From positions 124,001 through 188,000 of the forward strand of contig VWVT01000004.1 in the NCBI GenBank assembly GCA_008638415.1: a stretch of DNA of 64,000 nucleotides. The letters are read 5' to 3'. The notes below the pieces were generated by a model, which was not told where the DNA came from, did no database searches, and saw only the letters and a program-made list of their open reading frames with translations. Positions 38,632-46,503 of this stretch are shown here, piece by piece (the stretch's first letter is position 1; every line of letters begins with the position of its first letter). The translations under genes and the position numbers were made by a program. Origin of the DNA: Nocardiopsis sinuspersici (lineage in GTDB: Bacteria; Actinomycetota; Actinomycetes; Streptosporangiales; Streptosporangiaceae).

Positions 38632-39954
38632 CTACCCGCCGCTGCCGTTGCCGAACAGGGCCACCTCGTCGGGAGAGGGGCGGTCCATCTCGAAGGGGAG
38701 GACCTCCCCGCCGGCGCTGTCGGTGACCATGGGCTCCTGGAGGATCTCGGGCTTCTCGCCGGCGCGGTGCCGCACCACCATGACCCCGGTGTAGCCGCTG
38801 TGGTCCTCCTCGGTGGCCGCGAACGGGACCAGGCCCGGTCCCCTCCACTCATGGGAGTTCAGGGTGTCGAGCAGCTTCTGGCGGGTCAGGTCGGGCCCGG
38901 CCTTCATCAGTACCTGGGCGAACAGGGTCGCCTGCACCATGCCGTAGACGGTGGTGTCGGTGAAGGGCGTCCCGGAGTTGTACTTCTCGTGGAGCTCCAG
39001 GAAGAACCTGGTCCAGGGGTCATCGCTCTGGGTGACCATCGGCAGGAACGCGGTGATGATGAGGCCGTCGGTGAAGGCCTCGGGCGGCACGTCCTCCGCG
39101 GGGGTGCCCTTCGCGTACTCCTCGATGAGGCCGGTGATGACCTTCACGTCGCCCCCGAAGCTGGGCGCCACCCACTGCGGCGTGTAGCCGATGGCGGTGG
39201 CCTCCAGGATGGCCAGTCCGAGGAAGGCGGGGATGCAGTAGCAGACGGCGACGTCGGCGCCGGAGTCCTTGAGCTCCTTGACCTGTCCCGCGAGTTCGGG
39301 GACGCCGGGGTCGTAGGACTCCCAGGCCACGATCTCCTCGGTGAGGTACTGCTCGATCCCCGCGTGGGAGGAGGGGCCCACGTCGTCGTTCTGGTAGAGC
39401 AGGCCGACCTTGTCTCCGGGGAACTCCTCGGAGATGAACTTGCCCTGGATCTTGGCCTCCCTGGTGTAGTCGACCTGGAAGCCGTAGCTGTAGGGGTAGA
39501 CCTCGGGCTGGTCCCAGGCCAGGGCGCCGGAGGAGACGAAGAGGTCGGGGACGTGCTTCTCGTTGAGCTCGTCGATCACGGCCTGGTGGGTGGGGGTGCC
39601 CAGGCCGCCGAGCATCGCGAAGATCTCGTGGTCCTCGATCAGGCTGCGGGTGGACTTCAGGGTCTGAGCGGGGTCGAACGAGTCGTCCTGGACCTGGTAC
39701 TCGATCCGGCGGCCGTGGATCCCGCCGTTGTCGTTGATGTAGTCGAACACGGCACGGGCGCCGGTGGAGACGTGGCGAAAGCCCGGAGAGGCCGCCCCGG
39801 TGAGGGGCTGGTGCGTGCCGATGACGATGGCCTCGTCGGAGACCCCCATGGTGTCGGCCTCCGTGGCGGCGTCGTCCGAGCCCTCACCGTTGGAGCAGGA
39901 GGCGAGGAGGACCGCGACGGCCAGTGTCGAGGCGAGGATTCTCAGTGGTCGCAT
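38632..39954 (-). CDS. ABC transporter substrate-binding lipoprotein (branched-chain amino acid type)
   Basis: A 440-residue lipoprotein: signal peptide with lipobox LLASC (Cys 20), then a Leu/Ile/Val-binding-protein fold (Peripla_BP_6), with TGAASPGFRHVSTGARAVFDYINDNGGIHGR at the start cut here into its recognisable parts: HQPLTGAASPG and INDNGGIHGR. Such proteins capture amino acids, amides, urea or aromatic compounds for ABC import. No permease or ATPase gene is nearby, so it either uses a transporter encoded elsewhere or has a sensing role. The upstream region contains repeated operator-like motifs, indicating specific regulation. Confidence 0.88.
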   Translation of the reverse strand: MRPLRILASTLAVAVLLASCSNGEGSDDAATEADTMGVSDEAIVIGTHQPLTGAASPGFRHVSTGARAVFDYINDNGGIHGRRIEYQVQDDSFDPAQTLKSTRSLIEDHEIFAMLGGLGTPTHQAVIDELNEKHVPDLFVSSGALAWDQPEVYPYSYGFQVDYTREAKIQGKFISEEFPGDKVGLLYQNDDVGPSSHAGIEQYLTEEIVAWESYDPGVPELAGQVKELKDSGADVAVCYCIPAFLGLAILEATAIGYTPQWVAPSFGGDVKVITGLIEEYAKGTPAEDVPPEAFTDGLIITAFLPMVTQSDDPWTRFFLELHEKYNSGTPFTDTTVYGMVQATLFAQVLMKAGPDLTRQKLLDTLNSHEWRGPGLVPFAATEEDHSGYTGVMVVRHRAGEKPEILQEPMVTDSAGGEVLPFEMDRPSPDEVALFGNGSGG

Positions 39955-40365
39955 GATGGTGTCCTGGACTCGTTCGTCTTGTCGGGACAGACGCGAGGGC
40001 GCCCGGGGGGATGGAGGTACGTGGTATGGAGAGGGCGGCGGGGGTCTACCTACTCACCAGTACGTCACTGCGTAGACACTGTACGCGTGTCAACCGACGC
40101 CGCAAACCGACCAGTAGGTCTGCATAAATGGTGTCGGATGTAAAAGAAGCGGGAATGCCGGGTTTCAGTGCGTTCGCGCGCTAATTGTGGTGTGGGTCAC
40201 GGTCCCGTTGTGGAGCGGAGAACCGACTGGAGCCGGGGCCTCGCGCATGGGGCGGTGAGGGCGCGCGCCTTTTCGGGACGCGAAAGGAAAGACACCTTCC
40301 CTCGCGTCTCTTACGTGGTTCTCCGCGCGAATTCCATTTCGCGGGGCGACCGGTACGCGGCCGGG
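39955..40365. other. Intergenic region between LysR and substrate-binding protein genes
   Basis: No gene is seen in these 411 bp. The half near the lipoprotein gene carries its promoter and two operator-like repeats (listed separately). The half near the LysR stop codon holds an imperfect GACGCGA.../...TCGCGTC hairpin at 40277-40308, which probably terminates the LysR transcript. Confidence 0.5.
40052..40119 (-). promoter_or_regulatory. Promoter with two operator-like direct repeats upstream of the substrate-binding protein gene
   Basis: ACTCACCAGTACGT (40052-40065) and ACCGACCAGTAGGT (40106-40119) share ACxxACCAGTAnGT and are each partly palindromic. Between them, on the minus strand, TTGACA (a good -35 box) lies beside GACAC/GTGTC arms 7 bases apart. 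Spacing suits a TetR-type repressor bound at two sites around the promoter. Confidence 0.45.
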
Positions 40366-41355
40366 TCAGCCGGCGGGAGCGTCGGACGCGCGGCCGCCGC
40401 GGTGGTTTCCCAGCGCCTCGACGGGCACGGGGGTGCCCTCCGGCGGGACGGGGGACAGCGCGCGGGACGAGCCGCGCAGGATCTCGCGGGCCAGCCGGGC
40501 GATGCTGTCGGAGACCTGGTGGACCGGGCCGTCGCGCCGCCAGACCAGCAGGTGGCGCAGTTGGATGGGCGCGCCCTCCAGGGGGCGGACCACCACACCC
40601 GCGTCGGTGTCGAAGTCCGACTGGCACGGCGCGACGGCCCGGCGGTCGGCGATGAGGTCGTGGATCTCGGAGCGGTCGTAGAGCCGGTAGGGCACCTCGG
40701 GGGTGAACCCGGCCCGCTGGCAGGCGAGGTAGAAGCACTCGGGCCAGCCGGTTCCGTCCGGCGGGGTGAGCGCCCACGGGGATCCGGACAGGTCGCCCAG
40801 GCGGACCAGCGGCCGGTCCGCCTGGGGGTGGTCGGCCCACAGCGCCACGTGCAGCGGTTCCACCGAGAGCATCGCCCAGGACAGGGGGCCGTCCGTGGAC
40901 AGGTCGCGGTCCACGTAGTCGATCGTGGTCCCCAGGTCCAGGCGGCCCGCGCGCACCAGGTCGGTGACCAGCTTGGGGGAGTACTCCGTACGGACGTGGA
41001 CGGGCACGTTCGGGAACACCTCGGGCAGGCGGGCCGACAGTTCTATGGTCAGCGGCCCCACCCCGCCCGCGCGCAGTGTGGCGGGAGAGGCGCCGCGCGC
41101 GGTGATGTCGTGGAGCAGGTCGTCCATGGACAGCAGGACCGAACGTGCGCGGACCAGTACGAACTCACCCAGCTCGGTGGGGCGGACGCCGGAGCGGCCG
41201 CGGTGGAACAGCGGTCCGCCGACCTCGCGTTCGATCCGCTGGAGCTGGGTGGTCAGCGCGGGCTGGGACGTGGAGAGCGCGGCGGCCGCCTTGGTCACAC
41301 TGCCGGTGTCAGCCAGGAGGCAGAGGGTGCGCAGATGGCGGAGTTCGAGGTCCAT
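40366..41355 (-). CDS. LysR-family transcriptional regulator
   Basis: A 329-residue LTTR. The winged HTH occupies residues 1-60 (LRHLRTLCLLADTGSVTKAAAALSTSQPALT in its usual place, cited here in parts: SVTKAAAAL and SQPALT). A two-lobed effector domain follows from about 90 to 295. The C-terminal 30 residues are an extra, disordered tail. It is divergently oriented to the acyl-CoA dehydrogenase gene, 219 bp apart, the classic arrangement in which an LTTR controls its neighbour and itself. A palindrome overlapping the dehydrogenase promoter is a candidate binding site. Confidence 0.9.
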   Translation of the reverse strand: MDLELRHLRTLCLLADTGSVTKAAAALSTSQPALTTQLQRIEREVGGPLFHRGRSGVRPTELGEFVLVRARSVLLSMDDLLHDITARGASPATLRAGGVGPLTIELSARLPEVFPNVPVHVRTEYSPKLVTDLVRAGRLDLGTTIDYVDRDLSTDGPLSWAMLSVEPLHVALWADHPQADRPLVRLGDLSGSPWALTPPDGTGWPECFYLACQRAGFTPEVPYRLYDRSEIHDLIADRRAVAPCQSDFDTDAGVVVRPLEGAPIQLRHLLVWRRDGPVHQVSDSIARLAREILRGSSRALSPVPPEGTPVPVEALGNHRGGRASDAPAG

Positions 41356-41514
41356 GCGTGGAATCTAGGACGGGGAGGGGCCTCGTGTACAGACACGCCG
41401 TCCCCGCGGTCGGGGAGGAGCACGCTGTCCAACGGATCGGCGGCCCGCGCCCCGGCTGTCGAAACCAGGACGTCGGGCAGGCCGGCTTGTGGGGTAGGGT
41501 GCCCTGCGTCACCA

Positions 41515-41534
41515 TATAGTTGGACGTCCTACTA
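41515..41534 (+). promoter_or_regulatory. -10 box and 18-bp palindrome before the acyl-CoA dehydrogenase gene
   Basis: TATAGT (41515-41520) is a good -10 hexamer. The overlapping TAGTTGGACGTCCTACTA (41517-41534) is palindromic at 16 of 18 positions. Bound protein here would cover the start of transcription. Confidence 0.55.
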
Positions 41535-41574
41535 GATCCACATGCTGGACAGTCCGAAAGCGCGGGAGAAGCCC

Positions 41575-42732
41575 ATGACGGTCGAACGCACGCTGCACAC
41601 CCCCGAGGCGAAGCAGCTCCTGGAACTGACCCGGGAGATCGTGGACAAGGAACTCACCCCGCGTGCGGCCCATGACGAGGAGGGCGGCCTCTTCCCGCGC
41701 GACGTCTTCGGCGTGCTCGGCGGGTCGGGACTGCTCGGACTGCCCTACCCCGGCGAGTACGGCGGCGGCGACCAGCCCTACGAGGTGTACCTCCAGGTGG
41801 TGGAGGAACTGGCCCGCGGCTGGCTGGCGGTCGGCCTGGGCGTCAGCGTCCACTCCCTGTCCTGCTACCCCGTGGCCGCCTTCGGCTCCGAGGAGCAAAG
41901 GGCCGCACTCCTGCCGGACATGCTCGGCGGCGACCTCCTGGGCGCCTACTGCCTGTCCGAGACCGCCTCCGGTTCGGACGCCGCCGCCATGACCACCCGC
42001 GCCGAGCGCGTCGGGGACGGGTACCGGATCAACGGCGCCAAGGCCTGGATCACCCACGGCGGCCGGGCCGACTACTACACGCTCTTCGCCCGCACCGGCG
42101 CCCCCGACTCCGGATCCCACGGCATCAGCTGCTTCCACGTCCCGGCCGGCGCCCCCGGCCTGGACTCCGCGGCTCCCGAACGCAAGATGGGCATGAGCTC
42201 CTCGCCCACGGCGGGGGTGCTCTTCGACGACGTCCGGATCGGCGCCGACGCCCTGGTCGGGGAGGAGGGCAGGGGGTTCGGCATCGCCCTGGCCGCCCTG
42301 GACTCGGGGCGCCTGGGCATCGCCGCCTGCGCCGTCGGCCTCGCCCAGGCCGCCCTGGACGCCGCCGTCGCCTACTCCCGCGAACGCCGCCAGTTCGGCA
42401 GCGCCATCGGCGACTTCCAGGGCCTGGGCTTCATGCTCGCCGACATGGCCACCCAGGTCGCCGCCTCCCGCGAGCTCTACCTGGCCGCCGCCCGCCTGCG
42501 CGACGCCGGACGCCCCTTCGGCAAGCAGGCCGCCATGGCCAAGCTCCTGGCCACCGACACCGCGATGAGGGTCACCACCGACGCCGTGCAGGTCTTCGGC
42601 GGCTACGGCTACACCCGTGACTTCCCCGTCGAGCGCTACATGCGCGAGGCCAAGGTGCTCCAGATCGTGGAGGGCACCAACCAGGTGCAGCGCCTGGTCA
42701 TCAGCCGCCACCTGGCCCGCGAGGGCGGCTGA
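41575..42732 (+). CDS. Acyl-CoA dehydrogenase
   Basis: FAD-dependent short/medium-chain type dehydrogenase of 385 residues, introducing the alpha-beta double bond into an acyl-CoA. Family motifs: LSETASGSDAAAMTTRAE (cited as ETASGSD), INGAKAWITHGG, FGSAIGDFQ, GGYGYTRDFPVERYMR and IVEGTNQVQ, where the glutamate is the expected catalytic base position. The ATG at 41575 has GGGAGAAG upstream; an ATG at 41542 would add eleven residues but has no ribosome-binding site. The gene is divergent from LysR and probably under its control. Branched-chain acyl-CoA is a reasonable but unproven substrate. Confidence 0.9.
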   Translation: MTVERTLHTPEAKQLLELTREIVDKELTPRAAHDEEGGLFPRDVFGVLGGSGLLGLPYPGEYGGGDQPYEVYLQVVEELARGWLAVGLGVSVHSLSCYPVAAFGSEEQRAALLPDMLGGDLLGAYCLSETASGSDAAAMTTRAERVGDGYRINGAKAWITHGGRADYYTLFARTGAPDSGSHGISCFHVPAGAPGLDSAAPERKMGMSSSPTAGVLFDDVRIGADALVGEEGRGFGIALAALDSGRLGIAACAVGLAQAALDAAVAYSRERRQFGSAIGDFQGLGFMLADMATQVAASRELYLAAARLRDAGRPFGKQAAMAKLLATDTAMRVTTDAVQVFGGYGYTRDFPVERYMREAKVLQIVEGTNQVQRLVISRHLAREGG

Positions 42733-42736
42733 GGGG

Positions 42737-42773
42737 CGCCGCCGGGAGAGGGCGCGCCGGCGCGTCGGCGGCG
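42737..42773. terminator. GC-rich hairpin between acyl-CoA dehydrogenase and PPTase genes
   Basis: CGCCGCCG (42737-42744) pairs with CGGCGGCG (42766-42773) between convergent genes. The loop is long and itself GC-rich, so the call is moderate. Confidence 0.5.
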
Positions 42774-42810
42774 GGCCGGGAGGCCTCCCCGCCGACCGGG
42801 GATCCGGGCC

Positions 42811-43605
42811 TCAGACGCCTCCCGGCCAGGAGCGCAGCAGCCTGGCGGTCTCCTCGTGGGGACGCACCGCCAGTTCCACCGGGCGGTCGGTCAGCACGGC
42901 CAGCGCCGACCGGTACTCCTCCCCCCGCTCCAGGTCCAGCAGAGCCGCCGCCTCCGGGCCGCCGCCACCGGCCCAGGACAGCAGTTCGGGTTCGGCGTCC
43001 ACCGGGCTCACCAGGACACGGCGCAGACCGCCAGACAGTCCCAGACCGGTCGCCTTGAGCAGGGCCTCCTTGCGTGCCCAGTAGCGGAAGAAGGCGCCGA
43101 CCCGGTCGGCGGGGGAGAGGCGCTCCCAGGCGCGGCGCTCCGGGTCGCCCAGGGTGTAGGCCACCAGGCCCTCCAGGTCGCGGGCCGCGGAGACGCGTTC
43201 GACGTCCACGCCCACGGGCACGCCGGAGGCCATGGCGAGCGCGACCCACTCGCCCGAGTGGCTGACGGAGACCTCCCACCCCTCGGCGGGGCCGGTGGGG
43301 TGCGGCTTGCCGTGGGGCCCCTGGCCGGTGCCCGCGCCCTCATCGGCACCCGTGCGCTCCTTCTCCTCACAGGAACGGCAGCGCAGGGCGAAGGTCACCT
43401 TCTCGGGCGGGCACCCGGCACGCTCGGCCAGCAGCAGCCGGGCCGTGGCGCGGCCCAGCAGGTGCCGGTCGCGGTCGGCCTGGTGGCGGAAGCGGGAGTT
43501 GCGGGTGAGCTCCTCCTCGTCGAGCAGGCGCAGCAGGCGGTCGTCGGCGGCGGAGGTGTGGGCCCACCAGACCTCGGTGGCCAGTGGTGCCGGATCGGGC
43601 TTCAT
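42811..43605 (-). CDS. 4'-phosphopantetheinyl transferase (Sfp type)
   Basis: Transfers phosphopantetheine from CoA to carrier proteins of polyketide, peptide or fatty-acid synthases. The 264-residue product shows GVDVERV (Mg-binding aspartate/glutamate) and the partner motif FFRYWARKEALLKATG with the second glutamate and lysine, plus SVSHSGEWVALA. A loop with CRSCEEKERTG and a Gly/His-rich insertion separates the halves. The ATG at 43605 gives the normal start. No synthase genes lie in the window, so it probably serves clusters elsewhere. Confidence 0.9.
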   Translation of the reverse strand: MKPDPAPLATEVWWAHTSAADDRLLRLLDEEELTRNSRFRHQADRDRHLLGRATARLLLAERAGCPPEKVTFALRCRSCEEKERTGADEGAGTGQGPHGKPHPTGPAEGWEVSVSHSGEWVALAMASGVPVGVDVERVSAARDLEGLVAYTLGDPERRAWERLSPADRVGAFFRYWARKEALLKATGLGLSGGLRRVLVSPVDAEPELLSWAGGGGPEAAALLDLERGEEYRSALAVLTDRPVELAVRPHEETARLLRSWPGGV

Positions 43606-43707
43606 ACCCCCATTGTGGCGTGATCTTTCCCGTGTCCGGTGGTGTGAGGTCAACCGAAACCGGGAATTTGGTTATTGGCAGGTCAGCCCGTCCCCTGGGA
43701 GGCCCAT

Positions 43708-43887
43708 ATGTCCGTCGTGGTGCTGTTCGGAGTGGGAGCACTCATCGGCCTCGTGGCGCTCACGGTAGTCGTCATCGTCACCCTCCTCATGGAGAGACCG
43801 GAGTCCGCCGCGGAGGAGACCCCCTCGGAGCCCTCGGACACCGCCGAACCGGCGCGGGCCCCCACCCGGGACGGTTCCGTAGTCTAG
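43708..43887 (+). CDS. Small single-pass membrane protein
   Basis: A 59-residue protein of unknown function. One hydrophobic helix fills residues 2-27 (VVVLFGVGALIGLVALTVVVIVTLL), given here by its limits only, and is followed by an acidic, Pro/Ser-rich cytoplasmic or external tail. GGGAGG lies 7 bases before the ATG, which makes expression likely. It sits 53 bp upstream of a DeoR-type regulator in the same direction. Confidence 0.6.
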   Translation: MSVVVLFGVGALIGLVALTVVVIVTLLMERPESAAEETPSEPSDTAEPARAPTRDGSVV

Positions 43888-43940
43888 GAACCGCGCGGGA
43901 CCACCGCCCGTGCCGGGACCAAGCACGGAAAGTGGGCCGC

Positions 43941-44747
43941 ATGTCCGAGGAGAGCCGTCCGGCGTTCGCCGCCGAACGCCGGGAGCGCATTCTCGAACTC
44001 GTGCGCGCCAACGGCACCATGTCCCTGCGCGACATCGCCACCAAGGTCCGCGCCTCGGAGGTCACCATCCGCCGCGACGTGCGCGCGCTGGAGGCCGAGG
44101 GGCTCGTCGACCGGCGCCGGGGCGGGGTCGCCCTGCCGGGGCGCATCGGCCACGAGCAGAGCTACTCCGGCAAGAGCGGCCAGTGCGCCGCGGAGAAGGC
44201 CGCCATCGCCGTGGCCGCGGCCCGCCTGGTCCGCCCCGGCGACGCCGTCACCATCGGTCCCGGCAGCACCACCGAGGCCCTCGCCCGCGAACTCCTGAAC
44301 CGCACCGACCTGACCGTGGTCACCAACTCCCTGCGCGTGGCCGACGTCCTGTCGGGGGCGACCGGAGTCGAGGTGGTCGTGACCGGCGGTACGCTGCACG
44401 GGCCCGTCAGGGCGCTGGTCGGGGCCGCCGCGGAGCAGAGCCTGGCCGGACTGCGCGTCAACCGGGCCTTCCTCTCCGGCAACGGGGTCAGCGCCGACCG
44501 CGGTCTGAGCACCCCCAACCCGGCCGTGGCCAGTGTGGACCAGGCCCTGGCGGCCTGCGCCGAGGAGACCATCGTCCTGGCCGACCACACCAAGATCGGT
44601 GCCGACACCATGGTGCCCACCGTCGCCCCCGAGGAGATCGCCCACCTGGTCACCGACAGCAGCGCCGACCCCGAGGTGCTCATGACACTGGAGGAGACGG
44701 GCGCCCTCGTCCACGTCGCCGTGGTCGTCGGGGAACGGGGGCAGTGA
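43941..44747 (+). CDS. DeoR/GlpR-family transcriptional regulator
   Basis: A 268-residue regulator. The DeoR-type HTH covers about 8-62 (ERRERILELVRANG, then SEVTIRRDVRALEAEGLV and the wing RRRGGV). A sugar-phosphate-binding DeoRC domain follows, with IGPGSTTEALAREL, VTNSL and a late LADHTKIG. Such repressors usually control sugar or sugar-alcohol genes and respond to phosphorylated intermediates. No sugar operon is adjacent. The mannosyltransferase gene lies 121 bp downstream on the same strand and may be unrelated. Confidence 0.9.
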   Translation: MSEESRPAFAAERRERILELVRANGTMSLRDIATKVRASEVTIRRDVRALEAEGLVDRRRGGVALPGRIGHEQSYSGKSGQCAAEKAAIAVAAARLVRPGDAVTIGPGSTTEALARELLNRTDLTVVTNSLRVADVLSGATGVEVVVTGGTLHGPVRALVGAAAEQSLAGLRVNRAFLSGNGVSADRGLSTPNPAVASVDQALAACAEETIVLADHTKIGADTMVPTVAPEEIAHLVTDSSADPEVLMTLEETGALVHVAVVVGERGQ

Positions 44748-44868
44748 GGAACAGCGGACGCGACGTCCTCCTCCCGGCGGACACCGGGAGCGCATACCCT
44801 ACCGTTCACACCCGTCACGGGGCCGACGTCCACCACGCGGTCCCGATCCGCCCCAGGAGCCGCCGCGC

Positions 44869-45684
44869 ATGTCCTCCCAGCCGACGCCCCAGCACTCGCC
44901 TTCCGAACCCGTGCGCGTCACGCCGGAACCCGTGGCGCTCCCCGGGGCCTGGGCCGGTTCCCGGCTCACGGTGGTCGTGCCCACCTACGACGAGGCGGAC
45001 AACCTGCCCGCGCTGGTGGGACAGCTCATGGCCCTGGACCTGCCCCGCCTGCGGGTCGTGGTCGTGGACGACAACTCCCCGGACGGCACCGGGGAGATCG
45101 CCGAGAAGCTCTCCGTCGAGCACGCCGGACGCGTCGGTGTCATCCACCGCACCAGCAAGGACGGACTGGGCCGCGCCTACGTCGCGGGCATGACCCGCGC
45201 CCTGGAGGAGGGCGCCGAGTACGTGGCGCAGATGGACGCCGACCTCAGCCATCCCGTGGGCTACCTCCCCCAGTTGCTCGGCACCCTGCACTCCACGAAC
45301 GCGGGTGTGGTGATCGGCAGCCGGTACGTGCCCGGCGGCAGCCTGTCCGAGCAGTGGGGGCGCAGCCGCCGCATCCTCAGCGGCTGGGCCAACGCCTACG
45401 TCAAGACCGTGCTGTCCATGCCCGTGCGCGACGTCACCGCGGGCTTCAAGCTCTGGCGGGCCTCGGCGCTGCGCACCCTGGACCTGCCCAGCATCGAGAG
45501 CACCGGCTACACCTTCCAGGTGGAGATGCACTACCGGGCCTACCGGCGCGGCCAGAAGATGGTGGAGATCCCCATCCACTTCGAGGACCGCGCCGCCGGC
45601 CAGAGCAAGCTCGACGGGGCCGTCGCCCTGGAGGCCGCCCTGCGCCCCCTGCTCCTGCGCCGCTCCGAGCGCGCCCGCCGCTAG
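44869..45684 (+). CDS. Polyprenol monophosphomannose synthase
   Basis: GT2-family enzyme of 271 residues that moves mannose from GDP-mannose to polyprenyl phosphate, giving the lipid donor for protein O-mannosylation and lipoglycans. It resembles the Ppm1 catalytic domain, without the apolipoprotein N-acyltransferase half fused in M. tuberculosis. Motifs: VVVPTYDEADNLP, VVVDDNSPDGTG, the DxD in AQMDADLSHP and SRYVPGGS. The late IPIHFEDRAAGQSKLDG is typical of Dpm1-like enzymes. The first 30 residues are a disordered extension. The product acts at the inner face of the membrane. Confidence 0.92.
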   Translation: MSSQPTPQHSPSEPVRVTPEPVALPGAWAGSRLTVVVPTYDEADNLPALVGQLMALDLPRLRVVVVDDNSPDGTGEIAEKLSVEHAGRVGVIHRTSKDGLGRAYVAGMTRALEEGAEYVAQMDADLSHPVGYLPQLLGTLHSTNAGVVIGSRYVPGGSLSEQWGRSRRILSGWANAYVKTVLSMPVRDVTAGFKLWRASALRTLDLPSIESTGYTFQVEMHYRAYRRGQKMVEIPIHFEDRAAGQSKLDGAVALEAALRPLLLRRSERARR

Positions 45685-45805
45685 GGCCGCCGGTGCGCGT
45701 GGACGAGACCGCGCACCGGAGGATCCCACCGCCTCCACCCCTTCGGCGGCCTGTCCGCGCACGCCGGAGGCCTCGGCTCCTTTCGCGCGCCCGTGTTTTT
45801 CGGCC

Positions 45806-45832
45806 GGAAAGTTGACATACGCGGGACGGTTT
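45806..45832 (+). promoter_or_regulatory. Candidate ECF/SigR-type promoter
   Basis: GGAAA, 18 bases, then GTTT matches the GGAAT-N18-GTT pattern of SigR-like sigma factors, 35 bp upstream of the disordered protein's GTG start. A TTGACA within the spacer could instead be a vegetative -35 box, but no -10 box fits it. Confidence 0.35.
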
Positions 45833-45866
45833 GGGGCAGCGGACTAACGAGGGAAGGGGGGAGACA

Positions 45867-46433
45867 GTGACTGAAGAGCCCTTTGACGAGAAGACCGGCT
45901 CGGGCGACACTGATGAGCCCTACGACGTGGACACCGACATGGGCGACGACCCCGAGCTGAGCAAGGCCGTCGCGCGGGAGCGGCGGATCGAGCCGGACTA
46001 CGGCATCCAGGAGTACGACTTCGTGGACCCCGAGACGCCGGGAACCGACAGCTCGGCTCCCCGGGGCATCGACGAGGCGGTGCGCTCCGAGCGCAGCGAC
46101 CTCTACCCGCGCGAGAACTGGGGCGGGGAGACCCGCAGCGCGGAGCAGGAGGCCGTGCACGAGGTCGACAACACGGACGCGCCCGACACCGGCGAGGGGG
46201 CGGCCGTCAGGAGCGAACACCCCGTCAGGCCGTACGAGCACCCGGCGGACACGCCCCACGGCGAGCGGGACGACGAGCGCGACCGGACCACCGACACGTC
46301 CGGCTACGTTCCCGACGCCGAGGATCCGAGGGACACCGGCACCCCGGACACCGGGGCCCCGAAGGACACCCGCGCCGCGGATCCCGGAGCCGAGGACACC
46401 GAGATCCCCGGCACCGGCACCCGGGACGTCTGA
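45867..46433 (+). CDS. Acidic, disordered protein (DUF5709-like)
   Basis: A 188-residue protein, very rich in Glu, Asp, Thr, Pro and Gly, without predicted membrane helices. Residues 20-110 keep some pattern: YGIQEYDFVDP, RGIDEAVRSERSD and NWGGETRSAEQEAVHEVD. The last resembles the conserved end of actinobacterial DUF5709 proteins, a family of unknown function sometimes associated with stress. The C-terminal third consists of loose DT/GTP repeats. GGGGGAG precedes the GTG. A hydrophilic stress protectant is a guess only. Confidence 0.65.
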   Translation: MTEEPFDEKTGSGDTDEPYDVDTDMGDDPELSKAVARERRIEPDYGIQEYDFVDPETPGTDSSAPRGIDEAVRSERSDLYPRENWGGETRSAEQEAVHEVDNTDAPDTGEGAAVRSEHPVRPYEHPADTPHGERDDERDRTTDTSGYVPDAEDPRDTGTPDTGAPKDTRAADPGAEDTEIPGTGTRDV

Positions 46434-46439
46434 TCCCCG

Positions 46440-46502
46440 CTCCGGTGGCTCCGTGGGGTGACCGGCGGTCCGGCCGCCGCGGACCTCCCGGAGCCACCGG
46501 AG
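46440..46502. terminator. Bidirectional terminator between disordered-protein and DHA2 exporter genes
   Basis: A perfect 14-bp stem, CTCCGGTGGCTCCG (46440-46453) with its complement (46489-46502), encloses a second GC-rich hairpin. It fills the whole gap between convergent genes. Confidence 0.8.
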
Positions 46503-46503
46503 C

